DNA from: an uncultured Bacteroidia bacterium
GTDB taxonomy: Bacteria; Bacteroidota; Bacteroidia; Bacteroidales; UBA932
Assembly: GCA_902797895.1 (NCBI GenBank)
Contig: CADBUS010000007.1
Location: 1 to 6,207 of the forward strand
Direction: 5' to 3'
DNA: 6,207 bases
Of the stretch, positions 1 to 5,884 are shown in pieces. A model generated the notes under the pieces. The model had not been told where the DNA came from. It saw only the letters and a program-made list of their open reading frames with translations, and ran no database searches. Positions within the stretch are counted from its first letter, which is position 1. The number at the start of each line of letters is the position of its first letter. The position numbers and the translations under genes were made by a program.

Positions 1-2
1 AA

Positions 3-89
3 TTACTTGTAGTAGAAAGACATAGCAATCAAGAGATTAGACCCGGATTACTAGCCAAACTGAAAAAGCAGATAGGAGTTTCAAATTAA
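3..89 (+). CDS. hicA: HicA-type mRNA interferase toxin, C-terminal part only (gene begins outside the window)
   Basis: An open frame enters from the left edge and ends at TAA 87-89, giving 28 residues ending in LAKLKKQIGVSN. The stretch VVERHSNQEIRPGLLAKLKKQIG matches the end of HicA toxins: a beta strand carrying the catalytic histidine (H7 of this fragment) with the usual pattern 'H-x-N-x-E-[IL]-x-P-G-x-L', followed by the last helix. HicA proteins are small, about 60 to 90 residues, with a double-stranded-RNA-binding-like fold, and they cleave mRNA. The antitoxin gene follows 18 bases later on the same strand, the usual toxin-then-antitoxin order. The first half and the promoter lie outside the window, so intactness cannot be judged. 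The family call rests on the short motif plus the HicB neighbour. Confidence 0.75.
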   Translation, partial: LLVVERHSNQEIRPGLLAKLKKQIGVSN

Positions 90-107
90 AACTAAATAGC
101 ATTGGAT

Positions 108-512
108 ATGAAAATAGAGGTTATCATAGAAAAAGACGATAGAGGCTATTCTGTATATAGCGAAAATGTAAAATGCGGCACCATTATGGGAGAGGGGAAA
201 AGCGTTGAGGAGGCAAAAGAGGATTTTATGAATACTCTGTCTGAGTTTATAGAAACTTATAAAGAGCTTGGAGAAAGAGTACCGGCAGAACTTATAAATC
301 CTACCTTTGAATACAGATATGATGTAGCATCGGTGTTAGATGAATTTGACTTTATAAACATCACAAAATTCTCCAAACTATCCGGCATAAATCCGTCTCT
401 ACTACGGCACTATAAGCGTGGGGATTTTGCAATCTCAAAAAGACAGGTGCAAAGAATTGAAAAAGCCTTACACTCAATAGGTGAGAAACTTATTTCTGCT
501 TCACTGTTTTAG
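108..512 (+). CDS. hicB: HicB-type antitoxin with C-terminal helix-turn-helix
   Basis: This 134-residue protein starts at ATG 108. An in-frame TTG at 102 would add two residues, but ATG is preferred and neither has a Shine-Dalgarno. Residues 1 to about 55 form the HicB partial RNase-H-like fold (KIEVIIEKDDRGYSVYSENV, then GEGKSVEEAKEDFMNTL), which binds and blocks HicA. The C-terminal part, about residues 82-127 (ITKFSKLSGINPSLLRHYKRG and the following helix), reads as a helix-turn-helix DNA-binding domain, expected to repress the hicAB promoter. In this family antitoxin and toxin form a complex that autoregulates the operon. The gene looks complete and lies just after hicA. The next 79 bases up to the RT fragment contain no recognisable gene. 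Confidence in the family is high; the exact start is less certain. Confidence 0.85.
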   Translation: MKIEVIIEKDDRGYSVYSENVKCGTIMGEGKSVEEAKEDFMNTLSEFIETYKELGERVPAELINPTFEYRYDVASVLDEFDFINITKFSKLSGINPSLLRHYKRGDFAISKRQVQRIEKALHSIGEKLISASLF

Positions 513-591
513 CTCCCCTATTCTACTATATGGCAGCTAATCTGTTTCCATCTTATTGCGTTAGATTTCAGTGTGATATAAACCATTAAGT

Positions 592-680
592 ATGAAAACT
601 CTGTTTGAAAAACTATGTAGCACGCAGCATCTTATGGCTGCCTGGAATGAGGTAAAGAGTAAACAGGCTGCCGGAGGAAT
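592..680 (+). pseudogene. Remnant of the N-terminus of a reverse transcriptase, probably from an RT-Cas1 fusion
   Basis: ATG 592 opens a frame reading MKTLFEKLCSTQHLMAAWNE, then VKSKQAAGG, the typical start of group II intron-like reverse transcriptases (…A-W-x-x-V-K-x-K-x-x-A-G-G-[IV]-D-G). Homology ends at the second glycine of AAGG, exactly where I-D-G and the rest of the polymerase should follow. The frame then runs through six unrelated codons to TAA 700-702. No palm domain or YxDD motif remains. The next recognisable coding sequence, beginning at 681 in another frame, is the end of Cas1. RT-Cas1 fusions are known in Bacteroidetes CRISPR loci and acquire spacers from RNA, so the two pieces most likely come from one deleted gene. 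A decayed stand-alone group II intron RT is possible but less likely given cas1 and cas2 next door. Confidence 0.65.
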
Positions 681-896
681 GTGCAAAAGAGGGAGCCAAT
701 AATCATCAAAAATGGATTATTAGACGATAGTTCAAGAAAGCTTCTGGTAAAGAATCTTACAGAAAGATTGCAAAAGAGAGAGATATATAGAGGAGAAGAG
801 ATTACTTTGGATAAAATTATCAGCAAACAGGCAAATGAGATATGCACATTCTTCATAAAACAGACAAGGTTCCTGCCCTATAAGGCCAAGTGGTAA
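681..896 (+). pseudogene. cas1: Remnant of the Cas1 integrase, C-terminal 71 residues
   Basis: The frame from about 681 to TAA 894-896 reads KREPIIIKNGLLDDSSRKLL, then VKNLTERLQKREIYRGEEIT and a tail ending FLPYKAKW. This is the C-terminal helical end of Cas1: a short 'gly-x-leu' segment, the lysine/arginine-rich helix ending in E-R-L, the 'Y-R-G-E-E-I-T' turn, then 'I-x-x-Q-A' and an aromatic-basic tail. Cas1 is the integrase of the Cas1-Cas2 spacer acquisition complex. Its metal-binding Glu, His and Asp/Glu residues lie upstream and are absent here, so no activity is expected. The only possible starts are GTG 681 or a later codon, and an upstream in-frame stop (TAA 660-662) separates this frame from any longer protein. 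It sits out of frame with the RT fragment and directly before cas2, the normal gene order. Confidence 0.75.
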
Positions 897-920
897 TAAA
901 TATTTAAACAATAAGATTTT

Positions 921-927
921 AAGGAGG
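921..927 (+). promoter_or_regulatory. Strong Shine-Dalgarno in front of cas2
   Basis: AAGGAGG is a full anti-16S match, ending 10 bases before ATG 938. It decides for 938 over the out-of-frame ATG at 933. None of the other genes in the window has a comparable site, as expected for Bacteroidetes, where Shine-Dalgarno sequences are rarely used. Confidence 0.6.
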
Positions 928-937
928 CATTAATGAT

Positions 938-1228
938 ATGGCAGCTCGTAAGAAATTTATTGTGATAGCTTATGATATAAGCGACAATAAGCGCAGAAAA
1001 AAAGTGGTAAACGCAGTTCAAAAGTTTGGTGGAAGAGTTAATTTGAGCGTGTTTGAATGTATGGTAACCGACAGCCAATTCAAAGAGCTATGCAGTGAAA
1101 TTAAGAGTATAATAAACACAAAAAAAGACTGTGTTATATATTATACTCTATGCACAGATTGCTTCTCTAAAATTGTCTATTGTCCAGATGTTAAGCATAT
1201 TGCAGAGTCCTCCACAACAATTATTTAG
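938..1228 (+). CDS. cas2: CRISPR-associated protein Cas2
   Basis: This 96-residue protein is the usual size for Cas2. The first strand, FIVIAYDIS, carries the conserved aspartate (D13), followed by the basic 'D-N-K-R-R-K-K-V' stretch (16-23) and the 'G-G-R-V-N-L-S-V-F-E-C' strand (31-41), all hallmarks of the ferredoxin-like Cas2 fold. The later strand DCVIYYTLC matches the second half. Cas2 dimers bridge two Cas1 dimers in the spacer integration complex; Cas2's own nuclease activity is not needed in studied systems. The gene follows the cas1 remnant by 41 bases and precedes cas6 by 56. It appears intact, with no internal stop or frameshift, although its partner Cas1 is destroyed here. It could act with a Cas1 encoded elsewhere or be a relic that has not yet decayed. 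Confidence 0.93.
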   Translation: MAARKKFIVIAYDISDNKRRKKVVNAVQKFGGRVNLSVFECMVTDSQFKELCSEIKSIINTKKDCVIYYTLCTDCFSKIVYCPDVKHIAESSTTII

Positions 1229-1284
1229 ATGCTGATACAGATTAATCGTTATTGTTTAGTATATTTGCAAATAAGATATCGATT

Positions 1285-1956
1285 ATGAACTTTAAGAAAA
1301 GTTTGGTTGTTCTATCCGGCAAATTGGAGATGGATGAGGTTCCATATCTCAGAGGAGCTGTTATGGCTATGGCTAATAACCAAGAGGGATTTCACAACCA
1401 CAATATAGATTCTACAGATATTTATCGCTATCCAAGAGTGCAGTATAAGATTATTGATGGCCATCCGGCTATAGTGGGAATAGATGAGAATAGTGCTATT
1501 TTGGATAAGCTCTTTAACCTTGGAGAGAGCTATACTTTAACCCTTGGAAAAAGAAGAGCTATAATGGAGGTAGCATATAAAGAGATTCTTACAGAAAATA
1601 TTACAAACCATACCACTCCTATCCAAAATTATTTGATTAGCAATTGGCTACCTCTCAACCAAGACAACTATCGTCTATATAGTAAAATTGATAGATTGGC
1701 TGATAAAATTGCAGAGTTGGATAGGATTTTAGTGGGTAATATACTCACTTTTCACCGCCAATTCGGAGAGGAGTTTTCTAACGATGTAATTGCCTATATA
1801 AAAGAGATTCAATGCCATAAAGTCGCTCTCTACAAGGATGTAAAAATGGTCTGCTTAGATGTTTTGATTGCTGCAAATGTAAATCTACCAACCTATCTTG
1901 GAATTGGCAAAGGTGTAAGCCGTGGCTATGGGGTTATAAACAAAATCAGTAAGTAA
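1285..1956 (+). CDS. cas6: CRISPR pre-crRNA endoribonuclease Cas6 (Cas6b-like)
   Basis: This 223-residue protein starts at ATG 1285; an in-frame TTG at 1252 would add 11 unlikely residues. The N-terminal half carries the Cas6b-type signature: 'Y-L-R-G-A-V' (21-26), then 'G-F-H-N-H-N' (35-40) and 'Y-R-Y-P-R-V-Q-Y-K' (47-55), followed by 'P-A-I-V-G-I'. The C-terminus has the glycine-rich RNA-binding loop of RAMP proteins (G206-I-G-K-G-V-S-R-G-Y-G216). Cas6 enzymes cut the repeat in the long CRISPR transcript to release crRNAs without metal; H37 and H39 are the candidate catalytic histidines by position, which is inference. It is the last gene of the + strand segment, 56 bases after cas2. No array or effector complex gene is in the window, so its substrate must lie outside or be lost. 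The sequence looks intact. Confidence 0.82.
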   Translation: MNFKKSLVVLSGKLEMDEVPYLRGAVMAMANNQEGFHNHNIDSTDIYRYPRVQYKIIDGHPAIVGIDENSAILDKLFNLGESYTLTLGKRRAIMEVAYKEILTENITNHTTPIQNYLISNWLPLNQDNYRLYSKIDRLADKIAELDRILVGNILTFHRQFGEEFSNDVIAYIKEIQCHKVALYKDVKMVCLDVLIAANVNLPTYLGIGKGVSRGYGVINKISK

Positions 1957-1966
1957 TACTCTTCCC

Positions 1967-1987
1967 TATTTCGCAAAATGCGAAATA
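1967..1987. terminator. Perfect 9-bp dyad with AAA loop between convergent genes; possible bidirectional terminator
   Basis: TATTTCGCA (1967-1975) and TGCGAAATA (1979-1987) are exact inverted complements around an AAA loop. The dyad fills the 32-base gap between the stop of cas6 (1954-1956) and the stop of the ATPase on the other strand (1989-1991). The position fits a shared transcription terminator. A clear T-run after the stem is missing on both strands, so a protein-binding palindrome is the alternative. Confidence 0.45.
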
Positions 1988-1988
1988 A

Positions 1989-3383
1989 CTACTCCCAACT
2001 AAGCTCCTTTAATATTGCCTCCATTTGGGAGATGGCGTAGAGGGGGCAGATGTTTACGTGGCGGATAGCTCCTCCGGCTTGATTGTCTTCATAGTCAAAG
2101 GTTCCGAAATTCTCTAAAGAACAGCGTATTGCGTTAGTGAGACGCTTCTCTCTCATAAAGGTCCAAAGGCTCTTCATACCGCCTTGTATTCCGGCCTTGA
2201 CCTCTATTGGCAAAATGGTTTGGCGATATGTTGATATATAATCCACCTCTGCAAGAGAGTTCTTGGCTTGGCGAAACCAATAGTAGAGTTCGTGGCGAAT
2301 ATTTGGGGTGCGATAACGCAAAAGCTCCAACCCTACTAGCATTTCTGCCATAGGCCCCTTATTTATAAGGTCTGACACACTACCTGTCAAAATCTGCTCT
2401 GTCAATTCGGAAACATCTCCTATGGTCATATTCAATAGCCTGAGCATTAGGCCTGTATCAAGCAATAATAACTTACGATACGATATGTCAGCCTCGCTTC
2501 CCAAAGGCAGCCCATTGGCTGCTGTATGCGTTACAGGTATAAGGATTCCCGCTTTGGCCAACATATCTATAGCTTTTTTCACCTCCGCAGATTTATAATC
2601 ACCGCCAACATCGGAATATACAAATTTCTTGGTAGCCTGCACTGCTGCACTTCGCATTGTCTGACGAAGCAATATCGGATCTATCTTCTTGCGATATTTA
2701 GGAAAATCATCTTCGTATGTAACAACTATATCGTCTTGAAGCTCTTGGCAGGCAATATAATCGTGAGTCTCTACCCATTTGCTCACAACCTCAGGCATTC
2801 CGCCCACAAGCATATAGGTTCGTAAAAGCCCCACCAACTTGTCATATAATGGTTTAGGTAGCGGTTGTGCTGCCGAAGCCTCTCTGCGAGCATTAAGCAG
2901 CATTTCCTCTGAGTTAGCCATTAAGAACTCATCAAAGGTCATTGGATAGATAAACATAGAGTGAATGCGCCCAACGCCAAATGTAGGCAATTCCTCAAGA
3001 GCAAATTCCAATAGCGAGCCGGCAGCTATAATATGCAACTCAGGAAGCTCCTCTTTGAAAAATCTCAATGCCATTATAGCCTCAGGACAAACCTGCACCT
3101 CATCTATAAATAATAGCGTTTTGCCGGGGATTATCCGTTTGCCGGCCATTGCTGTTATCTGAGAAACTATTCTGTTTACATCAAAATCTCCGCTTTTGAA
3201 TATAGCTGTGTAAGATGGTTGTCTTTCGAAATTTATCTCAATGTAGCTTTCAAAACTTGCACCTAAGTGTTGCACAGCGGTTGATTTTCCTACCTGTCTG
3301 GCACCGCGCAACAATAGCGGTTTATGCACTTTGCGAGAAGCCCATTCTTGCAAATAAGTATCTATGATTCTCGGATAATACAT
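1989..3383 (-). CDS. AAA family ATPase with C-terminal DUF4143
   Basis: This 464-residue protein is a typical size for the AAA_14/DUF4143 family, which is common and often multicopy in Bacteroidetes and archaea. The N-terminal ATPase shows Walker A G-A-R-Q-V-G-K-S-T (27-35), Walker B T-L-L-F-I-D-E-V-Q (89-97, with D94 and E95) and the sensor segment A-A-G-S-L-L-E (120-126). The region from about 215 onward is DUF4143. It includes an E-x-D (E379, D381) followed by P-I-E-V-K-A-G (E394, K396), a pattern like that of PD-(D/E)xK nucleases. The cellular role of this family is poorly defined; binding and hydrolysis of ATP is safe to state, nuclease activity is not. The gene is transcribed towards cas6 and away from the AMP nucleosidase end. 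It probably has its own promoter just upstream, beside a 33-bp tandem repeat. No signal peptide or membrane segment is visible. The gene looks complete. Confidence 0.92.
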   Translation of the reverse strand: MYYPRIIDTYLQEWASRKVHKPLLLRGARQVGKSTAVQHLGASFESYIEINFERQPSYTAIFKSGDFDVNRIVSQITAMAGKRIIPGKTLLFIDEVQVCPEAIMALRFFKEELPELHIIAAGSLLEFALEELPTFGVGRIHSMFIYPMTFDEFLMANSEEMLLNARREASAAQPLPKPLYDKLVGLLRTYMLVGGMPEVVSKWVETHDYIACQELQDDIVVTYEDDFPKYRKKIDPILLRQTMRSAAVQATKKFVYSDVGGDYKSAEVKKAIDMLAKAGILIPVTHTAANGLPLGSEADISYRKLLLLDTGLMLRLLNMTIGDVSELTEQILTGSVSDLINKGPMAEMLVGLELLRYRTPNIRHELYYWFRQAKNSLAEVDYISTYRQTILPIEVKAGIQGGMKSLWTFMREKRLTNAIRCSLENFGTFDYEDNQAGGAIRHVNICPLYAISQMEAILKELSWE

Positions 3384-3404
3384 AACAATCTATTTTTGAG
3401 AGTA

Positions 3405-3437
3405 CAAAGATACAAAAAAAGACAAAATCCAAACAAA
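3405..3437 (-). promoter_or_regulatory. Bacteroidetes-type promoter of the ATPase gene
   Basis: On the - strand TATCTTTG (3412-3405) matches the Bacteroidetes -7 box TAnnTTTG exactly. TTTG -33 candidates lie 21 bases (3437-3434) or 17 bases (3433-3430) upstream; published spacings are about 19 to 21. The start codon at 3383 would leave a leader of only about 15 bases. The -33 element falls inside the first copy of the 33-bp tandem repeat. Confidence 0.6.
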
Positions 3438-3506
3438 TAAATTGCCAATTTCTGACAAAATCCAAACAAATAAATTGCCATTTTCTGACAAAATCCAAAC
3501 AAATAA
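3421..3506. repeat. 33-bp tandem direct repeat, 2.6 copies, upstream of the ATPase
   Basis: Units begin at 3421, 3454 and 3487 with GACAAAATCCAAACAAATAA. Copies 1 and 2 are full 33-mers differing at one base, and copy 3 stops after 20 bases. Each full unit contains a dyad: AAATTG-C-CAATTT (3439-3451, perfect around one central base) and the same with one mismatch at 3472-3484. There is no unique spacer between units, so this is not a CRISPR array. The position directly upstream of a promoter suggests operators for a DNA-binding protein. Because 33 is a multiple of three, a short frame on the - strand also repeats an 11-residue peptide, but this looks incidental. Confidence 0.85.
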
Positions 3507-3540
3507 TCTCTCCTATACACTGCGTGGCTGTGGTAAAAGA

Positions 3541-4332
3541 CTACCAATCATACTTTAGGTGCTTGACGGTTTTCTTTTCATCTATAATCATACGGAGGGA
3601 GTCTATTCCTATTTGCAGATGGTCTTCTACATAGTTCTGAGTTACAACTTTGTCGCTCTCTTCGGTTTTTATGCCCTCAGGAATCATCGGTTGGTCTGAT
3701 ACTAACAGTAGCGCTCCGGTTGGGATATGGTTGGCAAAGCCGCATATAAAGAGGGTGGCAGTCTCCATATCAACCGCCATCGCACGAGTATCCCTAAGGT
3801 ATTGCTTGAAGTGCTCGTCGTGTTCCCAAAGCCTTCTGTTTGTGGTAAATATGGTGCCTGTCCAATAATCTTTTTCGTGGTCTCTTATGGCAGAGGAGAC
3901 GGCACGCTGGAGCATAAATGCCGGCAGTGCCGGTACCACAAGCGGATAGTAGTCGTTGGATGTTCCCTCTCCGCGTATTGCGGCAAGCGGCAGAATCAAA
4001 TCCCCTATTTTGTTATGCTTATCTATACCGCCGCACTTGCCCAAAAAGAGGCAAGCCTTTGGAGATATGGCACTTAGCAAATCCATAATGGTTGCGGCAT
4101 TGGGGCTTCCCATTCCAAAATTTATGATTGTTATGCCATTTGCAGAGGCATTGGGCATATTGCCGTCTTTCCCAACTATCTCAACACCAAACTTTTCTGC
4201 AAACAGTTCCACATATTTGTTAAAATTTGTAAGCAGAATATAATCTGTAAAATCCTCTAACTTGCGCTTGGTATAGCGTGGTAGCCAATTAGTTGCAATT
4301 TGATTCTTATCCATAGTATTACTTTTTTTCAT
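3541..4332 (-). CDS. amn: AMP nucleosidase, short Bacteroidetes form
   Basis: Members of this family split AMP into adenine and ribose 5-phosphate in the cytoplasm, linking purine pool control to salvage. The 263-residue product belongs to the nucleoside phosphorylase fold (PNP/UDP family). It shows the phosphate-site glycine segment F-G-M-G-S-P-N-A-A (72-80), L-F-L-G-K-C-G-G in the next strand, the substrate-binding M-E pair in A-V-D-M-E-T-A-T (M189, E190) and the catalytic-position aspartate in V-S-D-Q-P (D213). It lacks the extra N-terminal domain of the roughly 480-residue E. coli Amn, as Bacteroides homologues do. ATG 4332 gives MKKSNTMDKN; ATG 4314 (MDKNQIATNWLPRY) matches the homologue start as I recall it and is equally plausible. 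It begins 17 bases after the rmuC stop (35 with the later start), so it is probably cotranscribed with rmuC. Other PNP-family hydrolases are the alternative, but the match is strong. Confidence 0.9.
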   Translation of the reverse strand: MKKSNTMDKNQIATNWLPRYTKRKLEDFTDYILLTNFNKYVELFAEKFGVEIVGKDGNMPNASANGITIINFGMGSPNAATIMDLLSAISPKACLFLGKCGGIDKHNKIGDLILPLAAIRGEGTSNDYYPLVVPALPAFMLQRAVSSAIRDHEKDYWTGTIFTTNRRLWEHDEHFKQYLRDTRAMAVDMETATLFICGFANHIPTGALLLVSDQPMIPEGIKTEESDKVVTQNYVEDHLQIGIDSLRMIIDEKKTVKHLKYDW

Positions 4333-4349
4333 CGCGATGGTTTATTCCC

Positions 4350-5774
4350 CTACTCCTCTTCCAACTCTCTTGCAGGCTGCTCCGGAGCGTCCAACACCTC
4401 AACATCTTTGAGGCGGCGGTTGATGGCTCTGGTGCGAGTGCCCACGAGTTTGTCCATATCGTCTAACCCCTTCTGTATATTGCCCTTAGCCTTTTCAAGC
4501 ATATCGCCAAATTTGCCAAACTCACTCTTTACCTCCCCGAGTACTCTCCACACATCGTTACCCTTTTTCTGTATTGCCAATGTTCTGAATCCGAGCTGAA
4601 AACTTGTTAGAATGGCGGCGAGATTGGTTGGGCCGGCAATGGTTACATTGTACTCTTTCTGAATATTCTCCAGCAGCATAGCATCTCTTGCCACCTCCGC
4701 ATAAAGCCCCTCAAATGGCAGAAACATTATTGCAAACTGGGTTGTTACAGGCACATTGATATACTTTGCTATCTCTTTTGCATTGTTTTTCACTGCATTA
4801 GAAAGTTCCTTACGTGCCACATCTATCTCCTCTTTCTCTCCCTTATCGTATGCCTGCAAAAGAGCCTCATACTTATCTTTGGGGAACTTGGCATCTATTG
4901 GGAGCAATACAGGAGTGCCATCTTGCCCTGGAAACTTTACTGCAAACTCCACCACGGCATCTTTGTTTGCTCCTGTATGGGCATTTGTAACAAACTGAGC
5001 AGGAGAAAGATACTGCTCCAAGAGCATCTGCAGTTGCACCTCTCCAAGCCCACCACGCATCTTTACATTGCTTAGCACCTTCTTTAGTCCGCCAACATCT
5101 TTTGCCAAATCGCGCATCTGCGTAAGCCCCTCTTTTACAGTATCGAGCTGTTTGCCAACAGTTTCAAAACTGCGGCTAATGCGCTCATTTAGAGTCTTTT
5201 CCAACTTCTCCTCAACAGTAGAGCGCATCTGTTCCAAACTCTTTTCTGTGGAGAGAATCATATTAGACTGTGTCTTTTCTATCTGGGTAAGCCTCTCTTT
5301 TTGAGTAGATTCCATTTGGCTCAGCTTCTCTCTCTGACTATCTTCCATAGATTTAAGCCGTAATTCCTGTGCCTGTTGCAACTTATCCAACTGGGTGCGC
5401 TGACTCTCTGTAAGAGCAGAAAAGGCCTGTTTCTGGCTATCTGTCAGATTGGAGAGTTGATTTTTCTGAACCTCCGCAAAGAGCCCCACTTTTTCAGCAA
5501 AGCTATTATTCAAATCTTTGAATCTCTCAGAAATCTCCTCGCGTTGAGAAGATTGCGAACGCTCATAATCCTCTTTGCTCTCTTTGTGATACTCTTTTAC
5601 TGCCTCTCCAAATTCTTTCATAAAGCGCTCATTATCTTCCTTAAAAGATTTCATAAATGCCTCATTTACATCACGATAGCTTTTCAACCTTTTGCCCTGA
5701 ATAAAAAGCACCACAAAGAGCACAAGAAGAGCCACAAGAAAGAGAGCTAACAGAATATAAAAGAGAGTATTCAT
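4350..5774 (-). CDS. rmuC: RmuC-like protein, membrane-anchored with long coiled coil
   Basis: The 474-residue length is close to E. coli RmuC. Residues 4-26 form one hydrophobic membrane segment followed by a basic stop (GKRLKSYR), placing the rest in the cytoplasm. About 30-235 is charged helical coiled coil, including seven consecutive 11-residue repeats (97-173) with glutamine always at position 7. The conserved RmuC core follows: the R-G-G-L-G-E-V-Q-L motif (240-248), then V-V-E-F (E276) and L-P-I-D-A-K-F-P (D294, K296). These form the E ... D-x-K pattern that led to RmuC being grouped with restriction-like nucleases. Family members limit rearrangements at short inverted repeats in E. 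coli and have been linked to defence against foreign DNA; the biochemical activity here is inferred. The end is acidic (E-L-E-E-E). The gene is first of a probable two-gene operon with the AMP nucleosidase. The start ATG 5774 directly precedes the membrane segment, which supports it. Confidence 0.92.
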   Translation of the reverse strand: MNTLFYILLALFLVALLVLFVVLFIQGKRLKSYRDVNEAFMKSFKEDNERFMKEFGEAVKEYHKESKEDYERSQSSQREEISERFKDLNNSFAEKVGLFAEVQKNQLSNLTDSQKQAFSALTESQRTQLDKLQQAQELRLKSMEDSQREKLSQMESTQKERLTQIEKTQSNMILSTEKSLEQMRSTVEEKLEKTLNERISRSFETVGKQLDTVKEGLTQMRDLAKDVGGLKKVLSNVKMRGGLGEVQLQMLLEQYLSPAQFVTNAHTGANKDAVVEFAVKFPGQDGTPVLLPIDAKFPKDKYEALLQAYDKGEKEEIDVARKELSNAVKNNAKEIAKYINVPVTTQFAIMFLPFEGLYAEVARDAMLLENIQKEYNVTIAGPTNLAAILTSFQLGFRTLAIQKKGNDVWRVLGEVKSEFGKFGDMLEKAKGNIQKGLDDMDKLVGTRTRAINRRLKDVEVLDAPEQPARELEEE

Positions 5775-5820
5775 AACAAGCCTGCAAAATCAAACGATAA
5801 AATCAATAATATCTATCAAT

Positions 5821-5838
5821 GTCAATAAAGTCAATAAA
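5821..5838. repeat. Two tandem copies of a 9-bp unit in the rmuC leader
   Basis: GTCAATAAA occurs twice head to tail at 5821-5829 and 5830-5838, and a third GT-A begins after it. It lies between the proposed rmuC promoter and the start codon, so it would sit in the untranslated leader. The stretch is AT-rich, so chance is possible. Confidence 0.5.
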
Positions 5839-5854
5839 GTATCTAAAATTGGTA

Positions 5855-5884
5855 CAAGATAGTAATATAAATGACAACATCAAA
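5855..5884 (-). promoter_or_regulatory. Possible promoter of the rmuC-AMP nucleosidase operon
   Basis: On the - strand TTTG (5884-5881) is followed after 19 bases by TATCTTG (5861-5855), one T short of the Bacteroidetes -7 consensus TAnnTTTG. Transcription would start about 70 bases before the rmuC ATG. The -7 box is imperfect, so this is tentative. Confidence 0.35.

Noticed and set aside
571..600. Possible single degenerate CRISPR repeat before the RT fragment (AAACCATTAAGTATGAAAAC)
   Set aside because: Only one copy is present and no second unit or spacer can be found in the window.
592..702. Group II intron with maturase
   Set aside because: Only the first residues of an RT remain, no intron domain V-like hairpin is seen, and the Cas1 and Cas2 context explains it better.
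632..856. A 74-codon - strand frame across the RT/Cas1 scar
   Set aside because: It is antisense to recognisable RT and Cas1 sequence and has no family features of its own.
2526..2825. A 99-codon + strand frame inside the ATPase gene
   Set aside because: It is antisense to a clear, conserved coding sequence; its composition is that of a reverse-complement shadow.
3421..3506. CRISPR array
   Set aside because: The 33-bp units touch directly with no variable spacers between them; this is a plain tandem repeat.
3508..3540. Terminator after the AMP nucleosidase gene
   Set aside because: Only a 3-bp pairing around GCGTGGCT is visible and there is no T-run, so it is not supported.
3362..3547. A 61-codon - strand frame with a repeated peptide (YLFGFCQK...AI)
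   Set aside because: It overlaps the end of the AMP nucleosidase gene and the start of the ATPase gene, and stays open only because the 33-bp repeat is a multiple of three. No family resemblance.
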